64,000 nucleotides of DNA from Stictocephala bisonia (GCA_035578905.1 JAQJVL010000681.1:186001-250000); one strand, 5' to 3'. Numbered from the stretch's first letter, positions 21,196 through 33,700 are shown. A program made the numbers and translations. Notes: generated by a model not told the origin, from the sequence alone.

Positions 21196-22441
21196 ATGGG
21201 CAAAACTGCAGATTTATCACCCCGTAAAATAGCTATGACAATGGTTCTTTTGGAAGAAAATAATTATTCACAAAGGGAAATAGCAAGAAGACTCAATATA
21301 TCACAAAAATTTGTAAGCAGGGTTAAGCAGGCTTCTAATACTAATGCTGTTTACAAATGTAATCGAGTTGGAAAATGTGACCGCAAACCTAAATTGAATG
21401 AAAGATTGAAAAGAAAACTGAAGAACATGGTTATCAAGAACAGAAAAAGCAGAAAAAAACAGTTGGTACAGGAACTGAAAGAATATGGGGTGAATGTATC
21501 GCCCAAAACTGTTGAACGGACTCTTAAAAATGAAGGCCTAAATGCAAGACGACCTCCAAAGAAGCAGAAGATATCACCAGCCATGGCTAAAAAGCTCTTG
21601 CAGTGGGCAAAAGGGCTGAAACACTGGACTCAGGATGACTGGAAGAAGGTAACAAGTATAACAATACATTATTTATACTAAACAACCTATTATAATAGCC
21701 TAGCCTAACCTAACCAAGCATAAGCCCAGGGTAGCCTAGGAAGATACTGTACTGAATTCTTTTCTTAGCCTATAAACTATCATAGCCTACCGTTTATTGA
21801 TACTAGTACTAGCAAATAGGCCTAACAAAATACTGTAAATACAATAGTGATATTGCTTTCAGGTAATGTTTTCTGATGAGTCCATCTTCCAAATCTCAGA
21901 CATCACTAGCCAGTATGTTAGAAGAAGATTGGGGGAAGAATTTCACGAGGATTGTGTGATGCAAACAGTGAAACATCCGACTTCCGTTATGGTCTGGAGT
22001 TGTATGTCGGTACAAGGGCCTGGTAGGCTCTACATTGTTGAGAAAACAATGAGACAGGACCAGTATCTCAATGTTTTGCAGCGAAGAATGGTTCCGCAAG
22101 CCAAAGACTGGTTTCCAGATGATGAATTTGTGTTCATGCACGACGGAGTGCCATGTCACCAAGCAAAAACAGTTAAAACATTTTTCAGTACAAATGAAAT
22201 CAGTGTTCTGCCTTGGCCAGGAAATAGCCCGGATATGAATCCGATTGAGAATCTCTGGGCTATAGTGAAGAACAAGATGAAAAAAGAGAAAATTACCACA
22301 AAAACTGCTTTGATTAAGTCTTTAATAAAAAATTGGCACCATGACCAGAAAATAAAAGATTCTTGCCAAAGACTTGTGGAAAGTATGCCAAACAGATTGG
22401 CATTGCTTATAAAAAATAAGGGAAAACATACTAAGTATTAG
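21196..22441 (+). CDS. Tc1/mariner DD34E transposase with an intron (unit 1)
   Basis: Exon 1 is 21196-21648 and exon 2 is 21863-22441. The 214-bp intron (21649-21862) has GTAACA and TTGCTTTCAG borders and is phase 0, so DDWKK joins directly to VMFSDES. The spliced protein is 343 residues, typical for Tc1. It has an N-terminal paired-like HTH (SQREIARRLNISQKFVSRV), a second DNA-binding region, and a DDE domain with the first D in MFSDES, the second in FMHDGVPCHQ and E in DMNPIENLW. There are 34 residues between D2 and E, the Tc1 signature. It catalyses cut-and-paste transposition at TA sites. All catalytic residues are present, so it may be functional. The right end CCTCAG|TA at 22515-22517 abuts the palindromic arm. 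Confidence 0.9.
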
Positions 22442-22515
22442 ATATTTGTAAAACTTGAAAATGAACAAATTTTATTGAAAAACCATGTTGAGTCTAATAA
22501 TTTGTCTCCCCTCAG

Positions 22516-25037
22516 TATGTTTGTGATTCGGAAATCTCTTTTATTCAATTTTGATGAATTTGCACTAGTATAAGAATAAGAAAATCTTTATTCCCGTAAT
22601 AAGTTTTTATATAATACAGTTTGCCATGTGCAAAAGGCACGCTCGGCTAAATAAAATTGAAGAATACATTTTAAACAATATTTACTCTTCTAGCAGTCTT
22701 ATTTCACCTTTTTTACTTCTACATCAAAATAATAAAGGAACATTCTGCATTCTGTGCTATAAGATCGTAATTACAATGGTAACTCTAGTGAACTACTTTA
22801 AACATAATATCTTACAATTAAACTACTAATAATACTTTTTATTTGTTTCAGAGATAAATAATCTTTGATGTGGCCATCAAATGGAACATCCACAAACGAA
22901 ATACAGCAACAAGGGGACAATAATGTACAATATCCGATAAGAGTGGTAGATTCATATGAATCATATGATATAAATATGAATGAAAATTCCGAACTAAAAT
23001 TAAGCTTGCTATTTGGAAGTCCTCCATCTAACATAACCGATATAAATACTATCACAGCTGCAGCCTCCTCTATTAGTATAAATACGACCACTGTTGACAA
23101 TCTTCCTTCACAAACAGGGTCAAATACAGAACATGGCCTTCTACTCGAAATCATGGATATTCTGCCATATAAACCCGTTAAATCTGCGTCTGGGTCCAAG
23201 AAACCACCTATCTCTGTCAAGGCGCCCAGGAAAGGTGCCAAATCTCACTCGGGGAAAAGGATATCAATGTTACGGATGCAATCTAGTGACGATAAAAGGG
23301 ATTCAGGAAGTATTCGGCAAAAGAATAAACGTGATTCCCGCTCATCTTCATCATCATCCACTTCTTTCTTTGAAGAAATTCACTCAGATATCGATAGATA
23401 CCAAAACAAGAAAAGAGATTAGGAGGCCCAAGGATTTAAGAACTTTCCTCTTCCAACCACACCCTCGACAAGCAAATCAGCTACCGACCGTCTCACAGGT
23501 TCGAAGGGAGAGATAAGGATTGAAAATGTACCTAAATCAGGAGCCCTAAGGATCAAGAACTTGCCTCATCAACCCACACCCTCAACAAGCAAATCAGCTA
23601 CCGACCGTCTCACTGGTTCGAAGGGAGAGATAAGGATTGAAAATGTACCTAAATCAGGAGCCCCAAGGATCAAAAACTTGCCTCATTAACCCACACCCTC
23701 AAAAAGCAAATCAGCTACCGACCGTCTCATTGGTTCCAAGGGAGGGAGAAAGATTGAGAATATTTCTAAAACGATTAAGCTGGTGAAATATCTGAAAGAG
23801 GAGCTTTGTTGCCTGAGGTTATCGAACACAACTTTACTTATAATGTTGTGTCTGTCTAGACATATGGACAAGAACCGACTTTATGAAATAACCGGATTTA
23901 TTACATACACTGACGTCGATATCAGTACGTACAATGAAGACACTCTTCGTATTCAAATTGACCCGCGAAGTTATCAAATGTACGCTATGGCAGAGCAACA
24001 GTGTACAGATTACATGACATTGGAAGCAGACCCGAGTCTGGTGACCCAGACGTTGGTACACGCTCTATTGTCCAACAAATGCTGGGAGAACAAAGGCTCG
24101 TTGGACTTGGTGATGCGAAAAGCAATGAAGGAAATTACCGAAGAGGTGTATGCCTTCGACATGGACAGAGAAATTACGATAGAAAACCCCGTGTTGATAA
24201 GCGGTCGGTACCTGGAACTGAGACTACTCCAAAAGGTAAAACAATACTACACTAAACACTACGCTGAAGACATGATCAAATCGCTGACCAAGCTGAACGA
24301 CTGCGGTGAAAAGGATTCGGGATTTCAAGACATCATAAAGAACAGTGCATGCACCGCCTACTTGAGAAGACTGTGCAAGATCTACCAGATCACCTATACC
24401 AATTTCGAAAGTGTGATCACCACGAAGCCCAGTATACCGGACGTCATGAGAGTCTGGACGGACGTGGAGACTCAGCGTGGCGTGCACGTCATGATGAAGA
24501 ACCACATCAAGGCTGTGTACAGAGACGCCAACAAGGAATGGTCGAGCATGTCGGCTGAACAGAAGGAATAGATCCGGGAGTCGTCTTTGTTCATATCACT
24601 TTTCAAGGAGAGGACCGCATCATTCCTCTTTTCTCACGACGGTCTTCTGTCCGACCTGCTGAAATCGAGTGAATTGATGTGTTGGATGTATTTCGGCGTG
24701 ACCATCAATAACGTCGAGCATGGCCTTCTTCAGATGGCACAATCGTACTGGTTGGCGAAACGCTCACCATCGGACGACGAATGTAGAAGACTCATTTGCT
24801 GGAATTACCCCCTGGCCAGTATGTTCAGCGAACACACACCGTCGGCGACACAGAAGCGTGTTCTGGTCGACTCAGAGCCAGCGGCCGCCGATTTTATAAA
24901 TAGATTTACATTTGACTAGTTGTCATTATGTTAGTTACCTATTATCTATTTATACTTGGTCTTGTCCATATTATTACACAATATTGAATGAGTCTCTGTA
25001 TCTACTAGGTTTTATTTTCATTTATATGTGCTGCGGT
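22516..25037. repeat. Palindrome left arm (unit 1)
   Basis: Inverted copy of 28241-30768. It begins right at the TA next to the Tc1 end (TATGTTTGTGATTCGG) and ends at TTATATGTGCTGCGGT. The outer 150 bp look like the 3' tail of a non-LTR element in antisense (minus strand ends GGGAATAAAGATTTTCTTAT). The rest carries the unrecognised gene, reading inward. Confidence 0.92.
22868..24919 (+). pseudogene. Palindrome gene, copy 1 (unit 1 left arm)
   Basis: One continuous frame of 684 codons from the ATG at 22868 to TAG at 24917-24919, with three internal stops: the amber shared by all copies (23420-23422), a TAA private to this copy (23687-23689), and a TAG shared by left arms only (24569-24571). 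The 5' part is a low-complexity, Ser-rich region ending in a basic, Ser-run segment. Three repeats of about 40 residues follow, each beginning PTPSTSKSATDRL and including GSKGEIRIENVPKSGA. The remaining roughly 370 residues look globular and helical (KEELCC at the start; VFD-like charged helices; NRFTFD at the end) and have higher GC than the first part. A TTTGTTTCAG acceptor lies about 15 nt upstream of the ATG, so a 5' exon is possible. The family is not recognised. Confidence 0.6.
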
Positions 25038-25204
25038 ATTTTCAAGTATTTAAAATGTCCTTATACTATCCCACTCACATTAACTGCGTTGTTACCTATT
25101 AGTTAGTATAAATACCCAATGATATTACTTAGCCTATTTCAAACGTGATTATTTCATCCAGACATTGTCTAAAAGCTGCAGATAAGTTAAAGGTGAAAAA
25201 TATA

Positions 25205-25424
25205 TAACATCCGTTACAAAATGTGTGTAACATCCGTTACAGAGCATATTATTTTTTTAAATTGTCTTCTAATATTTGTCAATTCTTATTAGTGAATATG
25301 ATAAAAAGACTTAGAGATAGCTGTCATAAGGATGATATTTCAAAAGACATTCTAGAATAACTGCCTTTTTGTTAAATGTTCTTGACTGCATGCAGTGGGT
25401 TCACAATCGTGTAACATCCGTTAC
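25205..25424. promoter_or_regulatory. Three copies of TAACATCCGTTAC (unit 1)
   Basis: TAACATCCGTTAC at 25205-25217, 25228-25240 and 25412-25424 in the spacer just inside the left arm. GTAAC/GTTAC are complementary around ATCC (the first copy has ATAAC), so each can form a short hairpin. It could be a protein-binding site or a repeat end. The function is unknown. Confidence 0.4.
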
Positions 25425-25468
25425 ACTCTAAGATTAACTATCGTACTTACATTACATACATCTGAATT

Positions 25469-27405
25469 GAAGGGGTCAGGGGAAGAACATGATAACAGCC
25501 ATTTCACTGATTTTACAGGACAGCAAAAACAAACTCTCAAGACTCGTCTAAAATGGACTTTTATGTGATTAGGGTTTGAAACAATTTAAAAATAAAGTTT
25601 ATATAGTGTGTAATCAAGAGAACATATTATTATTTTTAAAGCATTTTATTTTAAACCGTAAAAGTGAAATAAGTATCCTAACTACAATATTGTGTGGTTA
25701 ATAATATGATAATTCCAGGAGTTATCAAGTTATTCCCCTGTAAAATCCTGGATTTGTAGAAAAAAAGCTACTTAGTCAAACTGCAGGAGTCAGCAAATAT
25801 TTCTAAATGTGTGAAATTTTCATCAAGATGATTGTATACAAAATGATGTATAAAGGAAGCCACTTCATCACTACCCTTGTGTGCAATAGTCTCAGGGTAT
25901 GTATAAATGACACTTACCATTGGACAAGACGTGTGTATTAAAAGCATAAAAAGACAACTGTCTTTTGTAATATACGTCGGACGTAATGTTTGGACAGGGA
26001 AAATTTTTGGCATAATCTATACAGATAGCTTCCTTGAAGTTTGTAACCCTACTACTTTTTTTGGCAGCTCTCTTTCTATCATAGAACGTTTTGGCTTTCG
26101 CTAAATGCACTTCATGTTCGGTTTCTATATGTTTTAAATTCTTTTGCAGTTTACTCTTCTTTTCATCGTCCTTTTCATATTCTATTTGGGATTTTAGAGA
26201 CTTCTTCTGCACTGCATAGCTGTCACATTTACTGCAGGTGTCAGTTCTAGGGTATCCGAAAGAGATGTTGAAATCTCGATTAAATATTGTGCGATAAGAC
26301 TCGACACTTAAAACAATATCCGGATACTTTTCCTTAAACAATTCATACATTTTTTTGGTGTTTAAATCCTCAGGATGTAGGTTTTATTAGATTCCTTTTT
26401 GCTGTAATGGCTCTCCCTACCCTTAAATGACTTAATATGATTGCGAACACATTCAATGACATCATCAGTTAATTTTCTTGGTCTGTTTTGATGTTTACCC
26501 TTTTTATATTGTGGAGGAGTGCCTGTATCTTTCATTTTCTCCAGAATACACTCTACTTTACCTCTAGTGATGCCGTGAATAGATATGAAAGCAGCTTTGC
26601 ATACCTTTACTTCAGTAGCTATGCCATCACGCAATAACCGAACACTGTATGAGTATGAAGCATCTCTGAATTTAGCTTCACATTCATTTGCTACTCGCCG
26701 GCGTTGGATGTAACAAGGCCTGTTAAATATAAATTTACCTCATCATGACTTGTTAAAGAGTTCATATGCCTTAACACCGAACTCCTTTTGTTTTCATTAA
26801 CTACCTCAAAGCACTTGTTTTTGCATTTACATGGATCTCCCGGCTCGCGGCTTTGTAACCGAATTTTTTTGTTTGCATCAGTTATCCTTCCATACTTTTC
26901 CTTTTTTTGGTTGTAGGTGGACCTGAAGTGCTGTGCAGCTTATCGTCTTCATCAGAGGTTAAATCACTCATTTCACAATCACTCGGCACAATAAAACTGA
27001 TCACGTTTATGTAAACAACAGTAGGCCTACATACAACAAAACTAATCACTGTAGAACTAAACTAATCACTGTAGGCCTAAAAAGCAGGTAAAAACTCTAG
27101 TAACACAGGATAAATAAGATATCAAAACAATACTAAACTTTTTAGAGTAACTGTTACAACAAAACAATATTGGCTAATGGCTGCCCACTCACTACTGTCA
27201 TACGCACACAGTCAGAAAGACAATGTGGACTTATCAAGTTATTCACGTGAACGGCAAATTTTTCTTAGCTTACATCTTGTAAGTTATCAGCTTATTAACC
27301 ACAGTGTTTCGCCAACATATAGTTCCGATTATTGCCAACAAAATCAGCTGAAAAACTAAAATCTGAAAAAAAATGGAGTTATCATGTTCTTCCCCTGACC
27401 CCTTC
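25469..27405 (-). mobile_element. DNA transposon with 28-bp inverted ends and AATT target duplication
   Basis: The element starts GAAGGGGTCAGGGGAAGAAC and ends with the exact inverse. The terminal repeats match over 28 bp and are flanked by AATT (25465-25468 and 27406-27409). The empty site with a single AATT is preserved in unit 2 at 47149-47152, which proves the ends and the insertion. The 1937-bp element carries a broken minus-strand transposase-like gene and lacks the expected C-terminal part, so it is probably non-autonomous. A 4-bp duplication and a cysteine-containing transposase would suit a Sola-like superfamily, but I cannot verify this. Confidence 0.9.
25768..26634 (-). pseudogene. 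Broken transposase-like gene inside the AATT element
   Basis: Frame 1 (26634-26362) has GITRGKVECILEKMKDTG and RKLTDDVIECVRNHIKSFKG, an HTH-like N-terminal domain. After a one-base frameshift near 26390, frame 2 (26350-25892) has KKMYELFKEKYPDI, a YPRTDTCSKCDSY cysteine block, a charged coiled helix and VYYKRQLSFYAFNTH. After a second frameshift near 25915, frame 3 (to 25768) has HHFVYNHLDENFTHLEIFADSC, a DDE-like second block, then stops. Such proteins are widespread in arthropods and cnidarians as uncharacterised transposon proteins. The catalytic C-terminal region is missing. Confidence 0.65.
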
Positions 27406-27410
27406 AATTG

Positions 27411-28240
27411 TGTCAGCAGTTGTGTTAGGGAAGCATTACCTTTTAAAAACTTCTTGTTGTATATACAATAATTTTACTTAACTGTCATTACACCCACGAT
27501 GCAAATTTTGAATATCACTGATATAGCCTATTACTCTTGAATAATTATTTTATAGTCAGAAAATATTTGAATCATTTACTATGAAATAATCGAACAAAAT
27601 TTAAATTTCCTTCTGTTACCATATAACACTTTAGACTAAATGGTAAATTTGAATAGGTTACCTCCACTGATAATTGACATCAAGTTTTGTAGCCTCAACA
27701 TAGTTTATCAGCATGACTATTAACACAGTCGTGCCAATTATTTTATTCGTTATATATCTGATTCATTATTTAGTGGCAAGATGTTGTGTTACCAAAGTAG
27801 AATTCTGATTACGATCAAAACAAATATTATCTGTTACAAGTTAAAATTCCTGTTACTAAAAACCATTTTAAATATTGAATTATTGCTAAGTTATTGCAAT
27901 TTAGTGTTTGTTTTAGTCTGTCAACTTAAATTACAAACAATTTTAGTGTCTGTAGACTACGGAATACGAACTCTTATTTCAATTTAAACTTTCTGAATAA
28001 TTAATTAGTATCTATTGAATTAACTGATAATAGTCTATATTAGAGTAAAAGGATAGTAATATAATAAATACACTAGATATAATTAACTTCAATTTAAAGT
28101 CCATTAAAGTGAATTGTTTCACCATTGAAGAGTTGAAATCCCATCCATATAAATCACACATTTCGAATATATATGGACAACGAGGAGAACTAAATTAATT
28201 GACAAACACGATTAAATATTGAATAGGAATAGGAAGAAAA
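27411..28240. other. Spacer between palindrome arms (unit 1)
   Basis: AT-rich, no gene supportable. The counterpart in unit 2 is 47154-47985. Confidence 0.4.
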
Positions 28241-30768
28241 CCACAGCACATATAAATGAAAATGAAACCTAGTAGATACAGAGACTCATTCAATATTGTG
28301 TAATAATATGGACAAGATCAAGTCTAAATAGATAATAGGTAACTAACATAATGACAACTAGTCAAATATAAATCTATTTATAAAATCGGCAGCCACTGTC
28401 TCTGAGTCGACCGGAACACGCTTCTGTGTCGCCGACAGTGTGTGTTCGCTGAACATACTGGCCAGGGGGTAATTCCAGCAAATGAGTTTTCTACATTCGT
28501 CGTCCGATGGTGAGCGTTTCGCCAACCAGTACGACTGTGCTATCAGAAGAAGGCCGTGCTCGACGTTGTTGATGGTCACGCCGAAGCACATCCAACACAT
28601 CAATTCATTCGATTTCAGCAGGTCGGACAGAAGACCGTCGTGAGAAAAGAGGAATGATGCGGTCCTCTCCTTGAAAAGTGATATGAACAAGGACGACTCC
28701 CGGATCTTTTCCTTCTGTTCAGCCGACATGCTCGACCATTCCTTGTTGGCGTCTCTGTACACAGCCTCGATGTGGTTCTTCATCATGACGTGCACGCCAC
28801 GCTGAGTCTCCACGTCCGTCCAGACTCTCATGACGTCCGGTATACTGGGCTTCGTGATGATCACACTTTCGAAATTGGTATAGGTGATCTGGTAGATCTT
28901 GCACAGTCTTCTCAAGCAGGCGGTGCACGCGCTGTTCTTTATGATGTCTTGAAATCCCAAATCCTTTTCACCGCAGTCGTTCAGCTTGGTCAGCGATTTG
29001 ATCATGTCTTCAGCGTAGTGTTTAGTGTAGTATTGTTTTATCTTTTGGAGTAGTCTCAGTTCCAGGTACCGACCGCTTATCAACACGGGGTTTTCTATCG
29101 TAATTTCTCTGTCCATCTTGAAAGCATACTCTTCTTCGGTAATTTCCTTCATTGCTTTTTGCATCACCAAGTCCAACGAGTCTTTGCTTTCCCAGCATTT
29201 GTTGGACAATAGAGCGAGTACCAACGTTTGGGTCACCAGACTCGGGTCTGCTTCCAATGTCATGTAATCTGTACACTGTTGCTCTGCCATAGCGTACATT
29301 TGATAACTTCGCGGGTCAATTTGAATACGAAGAGTGTCTTCATTGTACGTACTGATATCGACGTCAGTGTATGTAATAAATCCGGTTATTTCATAAAGTC
29401 GGTTCTTGTCCATATGTCTAGACAGACACAACATTGTAAGTAAAGTTGTGTTCGATAACCTCAGGCAACAAAGCTCCTCTTTCAGATAATTCACCAGGTT
29501 AATCGTTTTAGAAATATTCTCAATCTTTCTCCCTCCCTTGGAACCAATGAGACGGTCGGTAGCTGATTTGCTTTTTGAGGGTGTGGGTTGATGAGGCAAG
29601 TTTTTGATCCTTAGGGCTCCTGATTTAGGTACATTTTCAATCCTTATCTCTCCCTTCGAACCAGTGAGACGGTCGGTAGCTGATTTGCTTGTTGAGGGTG
29701 TGGGTTGATAAGGCAAGTTCTTGATCCTTAGGGCTCCTGATTTAGGTACATTTTCAATCCTTATCTCTCCCTTCGAACCTGTGAGACGGTCGGTAGCTGA
29801 TTTGCTTGTCGAGGGTGTGGTTGAAAGAGGAAAGTTCTTAAATCCTTGGGCCTCCTAATCTCTTTTCTTGTTTTGGTATCTATCGATATCTGAGTGAATT
29901 TCTTCAAAGAAAGAAGTGGATGATGATGATGAAGATGAGCGGGAATCACGTTTATTCTTTTGCCGAATACTTCCTGAATCCCTTTTATCGTCACTAGCTT
30001 GCATCCGTAACATTGATATCCTTTTCCCCGAGTGAGATTTGGCACCTTTCCTGGGCGCCTTGACAGAGATAGGTGGTTTCTTGGACCCAGACGCAGATTT
30101 AACGGGTTTATAGGGCAGAATATCCATGATTTCGGGTAGAAGGCCATGTTCTGTATTTGACCCTGTTTGTGAAGGAAGATTGTCAACAGTGGTCGTGTTT
30201 ATAGTAATATAGGAGGCTGCAGCTGTGATAGTATTATTATCGGTTATGTTAGATAGAGGACTTCCAAATAGCCGGCTTAATTCTAGTTCGGAATTTTCAT
30301 CCATATTTATATCATATGATTCATATGAATCTACCACTCTTATCGGATATTGTACATTATTGCCCCCTTGTTGCTGTATTTCGTTTGTGGATGTTCCATT
30401 TGATGGGCACATCAAAGCTTATTTATCTCTGAAACAAATAAAAAGTATTATTAGTAGTTTAATTGTAAGATATTATGTTTAAAGTAGTTGACTATAAAAG
30501 TTACCATTATAATTAAGATCTTATAGCACAGAATGCAGAATGTTCCTTTATTATTTTGATGTAGAAGTAAAAAAGGTGAAGTAAGACTGCTAGAAGAGTA
30601 AATATTGTTTAAAATGTATTCTTCAATTTTATTTAGCCAAGCGTGCCTTTTGCACATGGCAAACTGTATTATATAAAAACTTATTACGGGAATAAAGATT
30701 TTCTTATTCTTATACTAGTGCATTTTCATCAAAATTGAATAAAAGAGATTTCCGAATTACAAACATAT
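28241..30768. repeat. Palindrome right arm (unit 1)
   Basis: Reverse complement of the left arm, carrying the better preserved copy of the unrecognised gene on the minus strand. The two arms are separated by about 3.2 kb, or about 1.26 kb without the later AATT transposon. Confidence 0.92.
28358..30412 (-). CDS. Palindrome gene, copy 2 (unit 1 right arm); single internal amber
   Basis: 685 codons from the ATG at 30412 to TAG at 28360-28358, interrupted only by TAG at 29857-29855 (context GAT TAG GAG). Upstream of the amber there are about 185 residues of polar, Ser-rich sequence. Downstream there are three 40-residue repeats and then a globular domain with a DPRSYQMYAMAEQQC block, a KPSIPDVMRVWTD block and a C-terminal LICWNYPLASMFSEH block. 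If the amber is bypassed (readthrough or splicing), this is a 684-residue protein. If not, two proteins, or a dead gene. No signal peptide, no membrane segment, no catalytic motif seen. Without a match I do not assign a function. A viral or selfish origin is possible given the setting. Confidence 0.55.
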
Positions 30769-33700
30769 ATCTTAATGTTGAATATAAAGTATACAAGGCC
30801 ATAATATTACCTACTTTATTATATCAATAATAATCTATATAATAGGCTCGGTGGCCTGTGCGTAGGCTTGAGTTGTTATTATGAAATATATAAATAAAAG
30901 AACGGAAAAATATATAAAGAAAAAATGCAAATATGAGCAGTTAACGGGGTTGACAGTTCAATAAGTATTTATCTTTGACTATATACAAAAATGTCTACGT
31001 TTGCACCACTGTCCATTCAACTATGTTAGATTTACTGACTGACGGATACTAAATTGTAATTTACAACTTCTTTTCCTAAACTAAATATATTTCTCAAAAT
31101 ATATTGTCCGAATAAATTCATGTGGTAGTAAAGCACTTAAGGTTTAAAATAAAAAAACGTACTTACAACGTTAAGTGATTTTTTAACTCTTCACAAAAAT
31201 AGCTTGTATTCAAGTAGCCCTAGGTAACTGAGTTCCCTAATACATGTTTATCAATCCTTAAAAAGAAATCGGAAATAGAAGTGGATCGTATACTTCATAT
31301 TAAAATATCTATGATAGTCGATTTTGACTCCACTTAAGAGGGGACGGTGATATTGACCCACTCACCCATACACATACGGTGCTATTGACCCACCCATACA
31401 CGTACGTTGGTATACTACGATTATCCTTGATTATTTGAGGGATTTAAAGGGAGGTACTGAGAAGGTGCTGGCTTAGCCATCGCATGACATACTTGAGAAA
31501 TAACTACTCGACAAACACTAAGCACACTATTGGATGCGACCTCTAATTCTTTCTTTTGTGCGATTAAATCTATTTTCATAATTGGCCTCTCTGTGTTCAC
31601 ACTTTATTCACTCTTTCTTAATGTTAAATAATCCTTTTTCTGGACCATATTGTTTAGGTTCTTTTCCTTGTTAACTTTCTAACCACAACATCTTGTCTGA
31701 CTATGTTCGTGGATTGAAATGTCTATTTATGTTATGCTTGATGCTCTTGGGACTTCTTTAAAGGGATGAACCATTGTAAATATCAATTTCTTCAATATTA
31801 CAAAAATAACTATCTGTTTTGTGTTTTACTATGTTACTGTAATTAAGAAGAAGCTACTACTTATTTTTGATCCGAAAAAATGTTTACATATTTGAATTTT
31901 TTTTAAAGTTTTACGTAAATATATTGGTTTACGTAAAAATTGATATGCTGTATCTCTAGTTTAAATGGTACATTCGAATAGTAATACCATTCTAAAGAAA
32001 TTATATTCCTCTAAAAATCTATGTAGATTTATGATTGTATCTTCAAGGAAAATATGTTTACCATGGTAAGACTAAAAGTATTTTGTCAAAGATGAGTTGG
32101 TAAACAAGAACACGAAAGATAAGTCGTTTTCTGCTAACAGATCAACCCAGCGTTCCCTGCCTATACTCTGTTTCACGTTGAGAATGCAGTACGGCTCTTA
32201 TGGACAAACACAGTGCTAGTAACACCTAAAACCCAGCTCAGTTTGTATCCTATATTATCCCTAACCCATCAATACTGCAACTGAGGACAAGACGGACGAG
32301 TGACTCGTTTGGGCCTTTCACTCCTTTCATCTTATCTTTTGATGCAAAGGATTAAACAAACATCCCCATGAAGAAAGTACAACCGTATATTCAGTGTTGG
32401 GAGGAGATTTGTGGTTATTGTTTTTGTTTTTCTGACTGTCTTGAAAAAGTGATCGAGTGAATTCAATAATTATAATATTAGTGATTCAGTGTGTTCTTTA
32501 ACAATGGAACAAAGCCAAAGGAGAAATAATTAAAAGTGGTAAGAGAAAAACAGTATTAAATGTATATAAGTATATCGAAAAGTGTTACCCGGTTAGAAAT
32601 GACCCTTTTTATGTAAAGAAAAGTGAGGCTACGTTAATTAGTGAAAGAACTAAGATCGAAGAATTATAAATTTAGAAAGGGAGAAGATTTTGGACAGTAT
32701 GTCACGCCAAAAAATCACCTCAAAACATAAAATATGAAACAAAAAATTACAGTTAAATTTGTATCTTAATCTTGACTATGTTTTTATTAAAATTAAAAAC
32801 AAAACTGCCTCCAGAGGAGATATGTTTAATAAAACTTTACTGATTTCAAATTCCTTGTATGCTTAAATGAACAAACTAAACAAAAACAATAGTATTTATA
32901 AATATAATCAAAGCGAGTTAATAAACAGTAATAAGCTAAGATTAACAACTTACTAAACGTTTGGAAAGGGTGGGTTCCTAAAAAATAAATTTGACACTTA
33001 TGCATATTAGTTAAAAAATTTTCAAATAAAAAAATAAAGTACCAGTTTTTATCTACAACTTTCCCGCTGACGAAACTTACCTGACCAAAAAATAAAAGAC
33101 TTCCTCATACGTCAACTTTTCCATGTCTTTTATCAAATATGTGGACTAATTTTTACATATATTATATTATTACATATTAGTTTTATTTTATAATCAATTC
33201 ATACTAACTCAATAAGCACCCACTCACTACCTCTGTATAAAGTTTACACAAAATTTCAAAATGTTAAATCAATATTTATTCGCTTAAAATGCGGTACAAT
33301 TGAGTTGTGGCCTCTAAAAACTGAGAATTACAGTTCATTATTGTATAATTATGAACATTACTAGTTGATATAACATGTAAATTACTTTTTATATACAAAG
33401 GCAAAAATGTACAGGGCTGGCACAGTACAAATATATTATATTATTATAAACAATGCCTTACAGTGGATTCTTTTATTAATACTTACTATCATCTTAACTG
33501 CAATTTTGTTGTAAAATAAACAGATTTTTAGTGTTGCTGTCATTGCCCTGAGCAATCATCCCATAATATAGAGAACTGAGCAAATAGACATGCAATAAGA
33601 ATATCTGTTTACAGGGTTCTTACTATTCCATAATATAGATGACTGCGCAAATAGACATACAAAATGAATATCTGTTTACAGTGGATTCTTTTGTTTACAC

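Noticed and set aside
23094..23516. 140-codon frame overlapping the amber site of the palindrome gene
   Set aside because: Overlaps the main frame in another phase; its composition follows from the main coding sequence. It could bypass the amber only with two frameshifts.
24001..24558. Frames of 84, 93 and 69 codons inside the palindrome gene (and the same in the other three copies)
   Set aside because: Antisense or shifted shadows of the 684-codon frame.
25205..25424. CRISPR-like array from the three 13-mers
   Set aside because: Eukaryotic context, irregular spacing, motif too short.
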